Below, piece after piece: positions 27,954 to 36,664 of a stretch of DNA of 64,000 nt. The stretch comes from R-RK-3 sp963842775 (lineage in GTDB: Bacteria; Pseudomonadota; Alphaproteobacteria; Rhizobiales; Rhodomicrobiaceae): assembly GCA_963842775.1 (NCBI GenBank), contig CAWJHQ010000006.1:1-64000 (forward strand), in the 5' to 3' direction. Below the pieces are notes generated by a model that did no database searches, was not told the DNA's origin, and saw nothing but the letters and a program-made list of their open reading frames with translations. The position numbers were made by a program, and so were the translations under genes. Every line of letters begins with the position of its first letter. Within the stretch, counting starts at the first letter, position 1.

Positions 27954-28484
27954 CTATCTCGCGCGACCGCGGCCGCTGGAGACGTTCAATTGCGCCGAAC
28001 TTTTCGACATCCACCAACTGGCAACCCGCGCCACGGGACCGCGAAGCAGCAGGTAAGGCAGGAAAGCGAGCAGGAAGGCCACGGCCACCATCTCGCCGGG
28101 ATAGAAGGCCTTGACCTCCTTGAACTGATAGATCGCGTCCATGATCAATCCGAGGAGCAGAATGCGGGAGGTCGATGCGAAGCCTTCCCTCAGCCGGTCG
28201 CGCCTGTTGACCGGGTCGGTGATCACTGTCCAGAAATAAGGGGAACGCCCTACCCTGGCGTCCGCCACGCCGTCATGCAGGGCCACCAACGCAGCCATGA
28301 TCGGCTGAAGGATGAACCGGAAGCTCAGCGGGCCGCTGTGGCGCTCGGCAATATTGTGCCATGCACGTAGAAGCGTTTCTTTGGAAAAACCATTCAAGAC
28401 AATGCTGCAGATGATCAAAGCAATGATCAGCGCCGCTGTGACGCTTGCTAATGTGACCTGGCGATTTTCGGTTGGAGCGGACAT
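27954..28484 (-). CDS. Membrane protein, first gene of the sulfatase operon
   Basis: About 176 residues, not assigned to a named family. Hydrophobic helices are at about 10-30 (ASVTAALIIALIICSIVLNG), a shorter one at 60-70, and two in the C-terminal half (ASTSRILLLGLIMDAIY and MVAVAFLLAFLPYLLLRGPV). Between them VGRSPYFWTVITDPVNRRDR is a hydrophilic loop. I chose the ATG at 28484. It is 17 bases upstream of DUF202 and no further minus-strand gene precedes it, so the operon promoter should lie between 28485 and 28858, facing away from the exported protein gene at 28859. Confidence 0.65.
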   Translation of the reverse strand: MSAPTENRQVTLASVTAALIIALIICSIVLNGFSKETLLRAWHNIAERHSGPLSFRFILQPIMAALVALHDGVADARVGRSPYFWTVITDPVNRRDRLREGFASTSRILLLGLIMDAIYQFKEVKAFYPGEMVAVAFLLAFLPYLLLRGPVARVASWWMSKSSAQLNVSSGRGRAR

Positions 28485-28858
28485 CGAAGACGACCCATCC
28501 TGGACAAGCAGGATCTTATCGGCGCGCCCAATCATCCGGTGTCGGAAGAACGACAAGGCGGTGAAATCTTCACCTTGCGGATTTTTCGTCTGATTGATTG
28601 GAGCGCAGCCGCGCTGGGCTTGTTGCCGCTCGCGTTTACATGGGAGCCCCGGAGAAGTATTTGTCCGGATGGCTTCGGGGGTTTAGGGGCCGGGCATGTC
28701 GGATCCCCGACAAATTGCAGCAGTGCGCGCTGCTACTGAAGAGAGCCGCATACGTTTCTCTCAGACCCGCAGTTCACCAGAGGGTCCGGCAAACACTTCA
28801 ATCTGCCTCTCAGCCACCGGTGCTGCCTGCCTGGGCGGCAATCGACAGGAGCTTTTTC

Positions 28859-29215
28859 ATGCGCATGATGATTCCGCTTCAACTGATCTTGACGCTCTGC
28901 GCCGTTCTCATTGCCGCGTCCCCGGCAAGCGCGATCGGACCGGCGGTCTCCGCTTTGCCGAAAACGTCAGCCGACGTCGTACCGGTCTATTACTGCCGCG
29001 GATATGGCGGAAATTGCTGCGGCAACGGCTACCGCCGCTACCGATACAACGACTATGGCTACGGCAATTACCGCAATTACGACCGCTATGGCTACGGCAA
29101 TTACGGCGGCTATGGCTATGGCGGCTATCGCGATGGCGGCTACCGGCGCTATCGCGGTTACGACGACAATTATCCCAGATACCGGCGCAGATATTATAAT
29201 CGGGACTACGACTAG
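28859..29215 (+). CDS. Exported glycine/tyrosine/arginine-rich protein
   Basis: A secreted protein of 118 residues. The signal peptide is MRMMIPLQLILTLCAVLIAA followed by SPASA. After a short linker with CRGYGGNCC, residues 50-118 are low-complexity: GYGNYR, YGYGNYGGYGYGGYRDGGY and similar runs, ending RRYYNRDYD. No catalytic domain is present. Such Gly-Tyr-Arg repeats occur in small exported alphaproteobacterial proteins of unknown role and may favour self-association. The gene is divergent from the sulfatase operon and upstream of two outer-membrane proteins. The repeat makes this stretch prone to slippage and misassembly, but the frame is intact. Confidence 0.75.
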   Translation: MRMMIPLQLILTLCAVLIAASPASAIGPAVSALPKTSADVVPVYYCRGYGGNCCGNGYRRYRYNDYGYGNYRNYDRYGYGNYGGYGYGGYRDGGYRRYRGYDDNYPRYRRRYYNRDYD

Positions 29216-29446
29216 GACCGACCTGAGTGCTGCTCGGCCGGCGCTTCAAGCGCCGGTTTCTTCCGGCCGCTGAGCAGCATTGTTCCCAATCGGCAACAGC
29301 CCTGCAATCCGATTGCAACTGTCGCCGAGCCGACATGCAAACCAGGCGACTTACCCGAACCTCACCCCAGTTCCGCCGGCACCGCGTTTGCGTTGCTGGC
29401 AGAACCTCATTGCATCTTTGCAGGGCATTGCTGGAGGGAGATCTGG

Positions 29447-30446
29447 ATGACACGCAGGATTGTGAGGCTGTGCTTTGCGGGCGCGGCGATAAGCCTGGCC
29501 GAGCCGTCGGCAGCGTTGGCTGTCGAGGGGGGCGCGGGCTTCTATTTGCTAGGATCGAAAGGTTCGCTGGCCGGCGTGGTGCCGCCGCCCGGCATTTATT
29601 TGCAAAGCGATGATTATTTTTATTCCGGCGATGCCGGCATTTCCGGCAACGGCAGCGCGCAGCGCGTTCCCAATCGGTGGCATTGTCGCCGCCGGCGTGG
29701 AAGCCGATGCATATTACAAGATCGGTACCGCCCTGTGGGTGCTTCCAGACACTGTGCTTGGGGGCAATCTCGGTCTTAGCGCCTCGGTTGTCGGCGGATG
29801 GAAGGACGTGTCCGCCTCGCTCATCATCGAGCCGCTCGGCGGCATCGCACTGCAAGACGACAACACAGCATTCGGCGACCCGGTTCTGGCGGCGATGCTG
29901 GGATGGCATCGGGGAAATTGGCATTGGAATGTCGGGACGATGATCAACGTCCCGATCGGCCAATGGGAGGAGGGCCGGCTTGCCAATCTCGGTTTCAATC
30001 GATGGGCTGTCGATCTGAACAGCGCGGTAACCTGGCTCGATCCGGCGAGCGGTTTCGAGATTTCCGGCATAATCGGCGTCACCTTCAATTTCGAAAACCC
30101 GGATACCGATTACAAATCCGGCACGGAACTGCACCTCGAATTTGCCGCTGTGCAAAATCTCTCGAAGCGGTTCGCATTGGGCATTGCCGGCTATCACTAT
30201 GATCAGGTGTCAGGCGATAGCGGCTCCGGTGCCCGGCTCGGCGACTTCGAGGGGCGGGTGACGGCGATCGGCCCGCTCGCCAAATACACCTTCGATGTCG
30301 GCGATACGCAGCTCTCGAGCAATCTTCGGTGGTTCGCCGAGTTCGATACGGAGAACCGGCTGGAGGGGCATGCGGCAATCCTCACCCTCTCGATGCCCTT
30401 ATCCGGCTCTCCCCCGCCTGCAGAAGCCCCCGTACCGCTGAAGTAG
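29447..30446 (+). pseudogene. Outer-membrane channel-like protein (Phenol_MetA_deg/SphA type), frame broken
   Basis: A secreted beta-barrel protein of about 332 residues. The start at 29447 follows GGAGGGAGATCTGG. After a signal peptide ending near AAL-AVEGG it shows the family opening GGAGFYLLGSKGSLAGVVPP PGIY (two blocks) and then DDYFYSGDAG. The frame breaks near 29665 by one inserted base. In the next frame it continues FPIGGIVAAGVEADAYYKIG and alternates like barrel strands to the end. Related proteins are annotated as transporters of the phenol MetA pathway and are thought to let hydrophobic or aromatic compounds through the outer membrane. The neighbours are a second barrel at 30536 and the sulfatases. 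The break may be a sequencing error. Confidence 0.8.
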
Positions 30447-30535
30447 CCATCCCGCCATTTTGTCGGCATTCGTCTGCCCCGCCATGTTCGCGATTCCGGG
30501 TCTCAGCGAAGCCGGCTTGCAACGAGACAATCGAA

Positions 30536-31339
30536 ATGCAAAAGATCGCTTTAGCGCTGGGGTTCATCTTCAGCATCGGCACGGCCCAGGCTCAAACGAG
30601 CGGCGCCGGAGGATCGCAAGATCTTTCGAAACAGCTCGCGAACCCTGTTTCCAGCCTGATCAGCGTACCTTTCCAAAACAATTGGGATTTCGGATTGGGC
30701 ACCGACGATGACGCCCAGCGCTATCTGCTGAACATCCAGCCCGTCATCCCTGCCTCGCTCAATGAAAACTGGACATTGATCACCCGGCTTATCGTACCGA
30801 TCCTCAGCGTCGATCCCCTGTTCCCGGGGGATGACAGCGATAGCGGCCTCGGCGATGTGTCGGCCAGTTTCTTCTTCTCTCCGAAACAGCCTGCCAACGG
30901 CATCATCTGGGGCTTCGGCCCGATTCTGCTGCTGCCGACTGCAACCAACTCCGAACTCGGCACCGATAAATGGGGCGCCGGCCCCACAGGCGTTGCGCTC
31001 ATCCAGCCAGGCGCCTGGACCATCGGCGTTCTGGCCAACCACATCTGGTCATTCGCCGGAGAGGAGAACCGCGAGGACGTCAGCCAGACTTTTCTGCAGC
31101 CATTCATCTCGCATAGTTGGCCGGACGGCTTCTCGCTCACCCTCAATAGCGAAAGCACTTATGATTGGGTCGGCGACCAGTGGACGATCCCGTTCAATCT
31201 CATCGGCAGTCAGATCGTCGATCTCGGCGGCCAGAAGGCGCAGATCTTCGCCGGCCTCCGCTACTATGCCGAGAGCCCGGAACTCGGCCCGGATTGGGGC
31301 GTGCGCGCTGGAATTACGTTCCTGTTTCCAACGCAATAA
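30536..31339 (+). CDS. Outer-membrane transporter-like beta-barrel protein
   Basis: A secreted protein of 267 residues. The signal peptide is MQKIALALGFIFSIGTAQAQ. The mature part has LANPVSSLISVPFQNNWDFG, NIQPVIPASLNENWTLITRL and IWGFGPILLLPTATNSELG. These belong to the widespread family misleadingly labelled 'neuromedin U' or 'transporter' in databases. Alternating hydrophobic residues and a terminal aromatic strand (ITFLFPTQ) indicate an outer-membrane barrel. It lies 90 bases behind the other barrel gene on the same strand, so the two may be one transcript. The substrate is unknown; next to the sulfatases, uptake of sulfated or aromatic compounds is a reasonable guess. Confidence 0.83.
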   Translation: MQKIALALGFIFSIGTAQAQTSGAGGSQDLSKQLANPVSSLISVPFQNNWDFGLGTDDDAQRYLLNIQPVIPASLNENWTLITRLIVPILSVDPLFPGDDSDSGLGDVSASFFFSPKQPANGIIWGFGPILLLPTATNSELGTDKWGAGPTGVALIQPGAWTIGVLANHIWSFAGEENREDVSQTFLQPFISHSWPDGFSLTLNSESTYDWVGDQWTIPFNLIGSQIVDLGGQKAQIFAGLRYYAESPELGPDWGVRAGITFLFPTQ

Positions 31340-31368
31340 AAAGCCCAAGGGGATATTTCCCGTGGGCT
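31336..31368 (-). terminator. Rho-independent terminator of the exported HAD gene
   Basis: On the minus strand AGCCCACGGGAAA, loop TATCCCC and TTGGGCT form a stem followed by five T residues (31341-31337). It lies 17 bases after the stop of the HAD gene at 31385, and its AT tail overlaps the end of the convergent outer-membrane gene. Confidence 0.75.
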
Positions 31369-31384
31369 GTCCGCACCGGCCGGG

Positions 31385-32407
31385 TCAACGCGTCTCGGCT
31401 GGAAAAATGACTCTCCAATCTTTCTTCATGTCCACCACAGTCCATTTGTTCATGGATGCCGCTTCCAAGCCCTTATCGAGACGGCCGACGGGCGTATTTC
31501 GATCATAGGCATATTCCCGTTCAGCGTCGGTATGATGGACGATCAGGCCAAAAGACGGGCCGCCGCCCATAGTCGTCCACTGCAGCATTTCGAGATCACC
31601 GTCTGAATTGCCGAATGCGGCGATCGGCCGACGGCCGATGTGCTCATGGATACCGACGGGCTTGCCGGACTTGTCGTCGATGAAATTTACCTCGGGCAGA
31701 CGGAAGAGTTCCGGTCTGCCGTGGCGCATTTCGAATTTCGTTTTGATCGAGGAGCCGATCACTTGCTCGGGCGGTACGCCGTAAACCTGTTCCGCCCACG
31801 GACGCATGAACTCGACGCCGCCGCCCGACGCAATAAAGGTCTTGAAGTCGTTGGCACGCAGATAGTCGAGAAGTTCGAGCATGGGCTGATAGACGAGTTG
31901 GGTGTAGGGGCGATTGAATTGGGGATGGCGGGCCGTGGCGAGCCAATCGGTGACGATTCCCTCGAATGCCGAAGAGGTAATGCCGGTATGGGTTGCCAAG
32001 ATCAACTCCCCCAACCCGCGCTCGCCGGATTCTGCCAGGGTCTTGATGTCTCCTTCCAGCGCCGCCTTGAACGGCTGCTTGTCTTTCCATTCTGGGTGCT
32101 GGGGCGCCATCACGTTCACGCGATCGAGCGCAAAGGCCAATTGGACGTACATCGGATGCTCCGCCCACAAGGTTCCGTCGTTGTCGAAGACCGCAATACG
32201 AAGTGACGGGGGCACGAAATCGGATCCGCCCTGGTGTGTGACGCGGGCGACGAATTCGACGATCGCCTGCTTGCTCGAGCCTTCGTTCCACGATGGAAGC
32301 GGATCGGCTGTCTGTGCCTGTAGCGAGGGCAGCGGCCAGCCGCAGAAACTCACGACAAATAGAGCCGCGAGAATGCCACGCCGGCTGAAGGGTCGTATAC
32401 TGATCAT
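31385..32407 (-). CDS. HAD-superfamily hydrolase, exported
   Basis: A 340-residue paralogue of the HAD hydrolase at 22421. Here an N-terminal signal is present: FSRRGILAALFVVSFCGWPL, ending LQAQ. The SRRG-IL context resembles a twin-arginine motif, so Tat export is possible. Catalytic motifs are DNDGTLW (motif I), TFIASGGGVEFMR (motif II), the lysine in SSIKTKF and FGNSDGDLEML (motif IV). The ribosome binding site CAGGAGATAAAC precedes the ATG. It is probably a periplasmic phosphatase. It is co-transcribed with the sulfatase 140 bases upstream, mirroring the cytosolic pair at 22421-24989. Confidence 0.87.
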   Translation of the reverse strand: MISIRPFSRRGILAALFVVSFCGWPLPSLQAQTADPLPSWNEGSSKQAIVEFVARVTHQGGSDFVPPSLRIAVFDNDGTLWAEHPMYVQLAFALDRVNVMAPQHPEWKDKQPFKAALEGDIKTLAESGERGLGELILATHTGITSSAFEGIVTDWLATARHPQFNRPYTQLVYQPMLELLDYLRANDFKTFIASGGGVEFMRPWAEQVYGVPPEQVIGSSIKTKFEMRHGRPELFRLPEVNFIDDKSGKPVGIHEHIGRRPIAAFGNSDGDLEMLQWTTMGGGPSFGLIVHHTDAEREYAYDRNTPVGRLDKGLEAASMNKWTVVDMKKDWRVIFPAETR

Positions 32408-32549
32408 GTTTATCTCCTGGCTTCTGAGCGAAAGAAAGCGTGTGTGAGTGAGGCCGAGGGCCGACGGCCTTCGCGACCGGCGAGGGTGGCCAGTTCAATG
32501 GCCGGCCCCGCCGGTGACGCTCCCTGTCACGACGACGGCAATCACAATT

Positions 32550-34160
32550 CTATTTGGCCATCGCGGTCCGGGCGGCCTCGATCTTTTCTTTCACGGCTTC
32601 GAGATTGAAACTCGCGCCCTTTTGCATCGGGGGAAACTCAATGGCGGTCTTGGCCAGCTTCGCCACTTCGTCCTGGACAAATACAAACCGCCAGAACTGA
32701 TATTTGAACCAATCGAAATACTGCTGCGATCCAGACTTCGTCCCATCGGCCGGCCAGCCGGTTCGTTCGAAGGGATCGAGACGAAGGTTGGTCAGAGACG
32801 GCACGTCGAGCTGAGCCTTGTCGCCAAGCCAGCCGCCGGGCTGGTCGATAAAGCGATATTTGAAGTCGTCGATACGCACGGCGCCTAGCGTGCTCTCTCC
32901 GAAATAGAAAACTTCGTGACGATTGGACGGTCCCTTGCCAGTGATCATGTCCATCTGGTTGTAGCCGTCCAGATGCACCTTGTAGGTGCGATCACCGACC
33001 TGCTTGCCGTTCTTCAGCTCTTCGACGATGCCGGGATTCCCAGCCGCCGCCACCAGCGTGGGGAACCAGTCGAGTCCGGAGATGATACCGTTCTCGATCT
33101 TGCCGGCGGGCACCTTGCCCGGCCAGCGGATCATGGCCGGCGCGCGGAAACCGCCTTCCATGATGGTGCCCTTGCTCTGGGCGAACGGGGTTTGCCCGCC
33201 ATCGGGCCAGGTGAACACCTCGCTGCCATTGTCGGTGGTGAAGATGATGATGGTGTTGTCGTCCACCCCTAAGTCCTTGAGCTTCTTCATCACCGAGCCC
33301 ACATCGTCGTCGAGCTGCGCCATGCCGGCTTCCTGAATAGACCAGCCATTCTTGGCATTACGCAGTGCCTCGTATTTCGGCGACAGGTGCGTGACGATGT
33401 GCATGCGCGTCGGATTGAGCCACACAAAGAATGGCTTGCCGTCGGCCTTGGCTTTCTCGATGAATTGCAAAGACTTGTCGCGGATTTCGTCGTCTACGGT
33501 TTCCATCCGTTTCGGATAGAGGGTTCCGGCGTCCTCGATCTTCTGTTTGCCGATCTTCCCCCAGCGCGGCATCACTGTCGCGTCATCATTGGTGGTCGCC
33601 CAGCTGTGGACCATGTTGCGCGGGCCCACCTTGTCCAGCAACTCTGGCGGGTAGGAGGGATGCGAAGGATCCTCCATGGCGTCGAGGTGATAGAGATAGC
33701 CGAAGAACTCGTCGAAGCCGTGCACCGTCGGCAGGAACTCGTTCCTGTCACCGAGGTGGTTCTTGCCGAACTGCCCGGTCGCGTAACCCATCCCCTTGAG
33801 CGCGGTGGCGATGGTTGGAGCCGCCGCCGGCATGCCGACGGTAGCGCCGGCCTGCCCGACGGTCGTCATGCCGGTGCGTATCGGCAATTGGCCGGTTATG
33901 AAATTCGCCCGTCCGGCCGTGCAGCTTGCCTCGGCGTAATAGTCCGTGAACAACATGCCCTCTGAGGCGAGCCTGTCGAGGTTCGGTGTGCGTCCCGCCA
34001 TCATGCCACGGTGGTAGGCGCCGATGTTCCACACGCCGATGTCGTCGCCCATGATAACGACGATATTCGGCTGTTGCTGCGCTATTGCGGGTGCTCCTCC
34101 CATCATTATCGCGGCGGACGAGGCCAGTAATGCGTGCCGGATCTTCTTAAGTAAACTCAT
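32550..34160 (-). CDS. Arylsulfatase-family hydrolase, exported, CxAxR type
   Basis: A sulfatase of about 536 residues with a Sec-type signal (MSLLKKIRHALLASSAAIMM, cleavage after APAIA). Metal aspartates are in IMGDDIGVWN (39-40) and the formylglycine cysteine C80 is in SCTAGRANFITGQ. GYATGQFGKNHLGD, TRMHIVTHLSPKY and TTDNGSEVFTWPDG complete the site. It is closely similar along its length to the cytosolic sulfatase at 23433. I use the ATG at 34160, since the next 11 upstream codons contain no signal-like start. Modification by formylglycine-generating enzyme must occur before export. The FGE at 40794 is the obvious candidate. It is followed by the exported HAD hydrolase. Confidence 0.92.
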   Translation of the reverse strand: MSLLKKIRHALLASSAAIMMGGAPAIAQQQPNIVVIMGDDIGVWNIGAYHRGMMAGRTPNLDRLASEGMLFTDYYAEASCTAGRANFITGQLPIRTGMTTVGQAGATVGMPAAAPTIATALKGMGYATGQFGKNHLGDRNEFLPTVHGFDEFFGYLYHLDAMEDPSHPSYPPELLDKVGPRNMVHSWATTNDDATVMPRWGKIGKQKIEDAGTLYPKRMETVDDEIRDKSLQFIEKAKADGKPFFVWLNPTRMHIVTHLSPKYEALRNAKNGWSIQEAGMAQLDDDVGSVMKKLKDLGVDDNTIIIFTTDNGSEVFTWPDGGQTPFAQSKGTIMEGGFRAPAMIRWPGKVPAGKIENGIISGLDWFPTLVAAAGNPGIVEELKNGKQVGDRTYKVHLDGYNQMDMITGKGPSNRHEVFYFGESTLGAVRIDDFKYRFIDQPGGWLGDKAQLDVPSLTNLRLDPFERTGWPADGTKSGSQQYFDWFKYQFWRFVFVQDEVAKLAKTAIEFPPMQKGASFNLEAVKEKIEAARTAMAK

Positions 34161-34624
34161 AACCCAGTTCCTTGTGCTTTCGTCGCTGACCAATTCGAAG
34201 CGTTAGGCAACCCCGCCTGCAATCAGCTCACCTCCCATGTGGCGATGGAGTCCAGTCCTTGGGCTGGCTACCTTGCCCAAATCAGGATCTTGGAGATGTC
34301 CACTGGTTTGCTTGAAGATCAGATGTATGTTGAAAGCACTCAGGTAGATGTCGCCAAAACGACAGCACGACCCTGACAAACTATTTGACGTCTCCACTGC
34401 GATTTTCTTCAGCGATCGCCTGCGGCGAGCTGCGGTATGCCGCGCAAACTCGCTCAACGGCGGGATCGGTGACCCTGGAAGCTCGATTAATGTTGGTGCC
34501 GTTAAGTGTATGTACGAAACCCGACAAACTGATTTCCCCGTTGAGCTTTAAATAATTTCAGGCTTCCGAACGAGAAGAAGCGCTCGAAAGTCATTCTTCT
34601 AAGATCAAGCCAAGGGGTGCACTC
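34161..34624. other. 464 bp divergent promoter region without gene
   Basis: The region between the exported sulfatase (minus) and a secreted protein (plus) has no convincing frame. It should hold the two divergent promoters. It is more AT-rich than its neighbours. I cannot point to a definite Crp/Fnr or other operator by eye. Confidence 0.45.
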
Positions 34625-35164
34625 ATGACAAAGATATCAGCGTTGGCTATTCTCGCGGCAATCGGCGCAGTGCTGACACCGCACGCTTCAGCACAGGACA
34701 AGGCCCAGATTCCGGGCGAGCCTCCATCGGTTCTGTTCGTTCAAACGGCCGGCAGCTCTACGTACAAGGATGGTATTCTTACGATGAGAAACGTGGCTCC
34801 GATGACGGTGTTCTTCACCGATCGCCCGCGCCGCGTGACCGGGCATTTGCGCAATGGGGGCTTCCTAAAGGGATGGTCGGAGGGCCAAAACAGTTTCAAA
34901 AATGACCCGCCCAACGCAACATTATCGGTTTTTGGCGGCGGTGAGCGTCCCACACAGGCCGTAGTGGTTCTGACCAATCCACGAGTGGATGGGAACGCCA
35001 TCGCATATGAGGCCCGCGTTCTGGAGGGCGATTTGCCGGCCCAGGGCGGCGAGAGCACGCTGTTTATTGACGGCGCCGGCTCTCCCTGCAGCCCGGAGGA
35101 TAACTCAGCCTATGGTTATCCTTGCTGGGCGCAGGATGCATTCTCCCAGGGGCATGGGCGTTAG
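34625..35164 (+). CDS. Secreted protein of unknown function
   Basis: A 179-residue protein with a signal peptide (KISALAILAAIGAVLTPHAS, cleavage after ASA). The mature part contains SVLFVQTAGSSTYKDGILTM, TVFFTDRPRRVTGHL and a late pair of cysteines (GSPCSPEDN, GYPCWAQD) that could form a disulfide. The middle resembles small exported proteins found with sulfatase or stress genes, but I do not recognise a named domain. It is divergent from the exported sulfatase-HAD pair and likely shares its control region. No membrane helix follows the signal, so it is probably periplasmic. Confidence 0.75.
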   Translation: MTKISALAILAAIGAVLTPHASAQDKAQIPGEPPSVLFVQTAGSSTYKDGILTMRNVAPMTVFFTDRPRRVTGHLRNGGFLKGWSEGQNSFKNDPPNATLSVFGGGERPTQAVVVLTNPRVDGNAIAYEARVLEGDLPAQGGESTLFIDGAGSPCSPEDNSAYGYPCWAQDAFSQGHGR

Positions 35165-35353
35165 CAGGTACCCGGCCCGATGGTCATTAATGTCTGGCGG
35201 CCGGCTTTAATGGAGCATCTCCATCGAGTTGAGGGTTGACTGGTCACCATTCCGCTTGCGGTTCGCCGGCGTGGATGTCAGCTGCAACCGCGAACGCCGC
35301 GATCGAGAAAGTACGGAATCATCCTTGAATGTCACGCAGACGACAGCGTAGCC

Positions 35354-35479
35354 GTGGGATTGCGGCTAGTTTGGCTCGGTTGCTGCAATACGCCGCAGCA
35401 GCAACAGCCTCACTACTGGGACGAGGCTCTGCCCCCACCTCCGCCTGGCTATACGGTGCATTCCCTCGCACACGAGTGA
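35354..35479 (+). CDS. Possible small lipoprotein
   Basis: A 41-codon frame from a GTG reads LRLVWLGCC near its start, a lipobox-like LxGC, then four glutamines and a proline-rich HYWDEALPPPPPGYTVHSLA. It ends 42 bases before a strong terminator, which argues for a transcript ending here. There is no good ribosome binding site and the signal part is too short, so the true start may lie upstream behind a frame break. Weak call. Confidence 0.3.
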   Translation: MGLRLVWLGCCNTPQQQQPHYWDEALPPPPPGYTVHSLAHE

Positions 35480-35519
35480 CAGACGGAACCAGAGCCGCAA
35501 GATGGCATAGCCATCTCCC

Positions 35520-35547
35520 ACCCCCGCCATTTGGCGGGGGTTTTTTC
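35520..35547 (+). terminator. Rho-independent terminator
   Basis: CCCCCGCC, loop ATTT, GGCGGGGG, then six T residues: a textbook intrinsic terminator on the plus strand. It closes whatever transcript covers 34625-35480. Confidence 0.9.
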
Positions 35548-36023
35548 TTCAGGAAAGAAACTGTTCAAATTGTAAGCTAGGCGACAACGCCGATTTCCGG
35601 GCGATGCTAAACACTGAATTTGCCAGTTTATCTCACTTCGTAAACGCAAAGGCTCTTTTCAGGCTGTCCGAAGCCTAACCCTCCCTTCCCCGGCTCGGAG
35701 TTTCTGAACAGGGTCTTGTCATGACTGACCTCGGTGTTGTTACATCGAGGTCAGTTAATGATTTTGGTAGAAATATACTCGCGCATTACTACATGAAATC
35801 TATATTATCCATAGTTGCGTAAGTAACGAATTTGTGATTTATCTAGATTGTGTGCGCATATAAGATAGTGCACACAAAATATTACGATGAAATTCATCGG
35901 ACTATTGGCACAAGTAATAGCAGAAAACAAATTAGAATAACTGGAGTATTGGTCAGTCTCTTTGACCAAATACAACCACGATACGTTGATTATCGTATGA
36001 CTATTGCCGTGGGCTTCGGTTAC
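35548..36023. other. 476 bp AT-rich region with a perfect inverted repeat
   Basis: No gene is seen. From about 35760 to 36000 the base composition is clearly more AT-rich than the rest of the window, unlike core sequence. It contains the inverted repeat at 35724-35755 and precedes a serine recombinase gene, so it may hold recombination sites or be foreign DNA. Confidence 0.5.
35724..35755. repeat. Perfect inverted repeat, 10-bp arms
   Basis: ACTGACCTCG and CGAGGTCAGT are separated by 12 bases. There is no T-run, so it is not an ordinary terminator. It lies about 270 bases upstream of a serine recombinase. It could be a recombination site, an operator or a structured leader. Confidence 0.6.
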
Positions 36024-36644
36024 ATGAGTAGCGGATCCAGTACTCTTCTGAGCCGAAGGCGTCTAGTGGGCTATGTCAGGCCTTCTGCTTCCGCTCCGAC
36101 TCCGGTCGAACAGCTTCTTCAACTGAAAGAGGCGGGCTGCGAGGAGTTCTGTTGGGAACGAACTGCGGAATCGATGCCGCTTTCGCAACGCTCGTTACAA
36201 ACGCTGATCGATACATTGGAGCCGGGCGACACCCTGGTCGTTACGCGCCTGGACCGGCTGGCGCTAAGCCTCAAAGACCTGATGCAGATCTTGATCGCTC
36301 TCGACACCAAAGGTGTCACGCTCCGAACCACGGAACAGGCAATCGATACGGGGACAGAGCGAGGCCGCTTCTTACTGCTGATGCTGGAGCTTCTCATAGA
36401 ATTCGAGACATTCAGCAGGAAGGAGCGCCAGCTGTACGGCGTGGCGAGGGCCAAAGTCAACGGGGTGTACAAGGGGCGTAAACCCCGGATAAATGCCTCC
36501 CGGGTTCTCGCCCTGCACAAGACCGGGAAGCCACCGGCCGCAATCGCCCACGAGCTCAAAATCGCACCATCGAGCGTCTATCGGCTGCTGAATCAGAAGC
36601 GTTCGTCATGGGCCGCAAGGCGGGCAATCGAGCGCGAGCATTAG
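36024..36644 (+). CDS. Serine recombinase/resolvase-family protein
   Basis: A protein of about 206 residues with the resolvase catalytic domain. LVGYVRPSASAP holds the tyrosine, arginine and nucleophile serine (R-x-S). It continues with GDTLVVTRLDRLALSLKDLM (the DRLxRS-like second arginine block) and LLIEFETFSRKERQLYGVAR. The C-terminal DNA-binding end has GRKPRI and a helix-turn-helix, TGKPPAAIAHELKIAPSSVY. The usual STxxQ context after the serine is altered, so activity is uncertain. I took the ATG at 36024; earlier ATGs lengthen it into AT-rich sequence without family similarity. It probably inverts or resolves a local DNA segment. No partner transposase is present, and a large hairpin follows the gene. 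Confidence 0.8.
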   Translation: MSSGSSTLLSRRRLVGYVRPSASAPTPVEQLLQLKEAGCEEFCWERTAESMPLSQRSLQTLIDTLEPGDTLVVTRLDRLALSLKDLMQILIALDTKGVTLRTTEQAIDTGTERGRFLLLMLELLIEFETFSRKERQLYGVARAKVNGVYKGRKPRINASRVLALHKTGKPPAAIAHELKIAPSSVYRLLNQKRSSWAARRAIEREH

Positions 36645-36664
36645 GCCGAGTTTGCGTGCCACGT

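Noticed and set aside
28990..29200. Short repeated units suggesting a CRISPR or satellite
   Set aside because: The repetition is codon-level Gly-Tyr-Arg repetition inside an exported protein; there are no regular spacers. No CRISPR array was seen anywhere in the window.
35329..35580. 83-codon frame MSRRRQRSRG...
   Set aside because: It runs through the strong terminator at 35520-35547, which a real gene would not; the lipoprotein-like frame is more natural though also weak.
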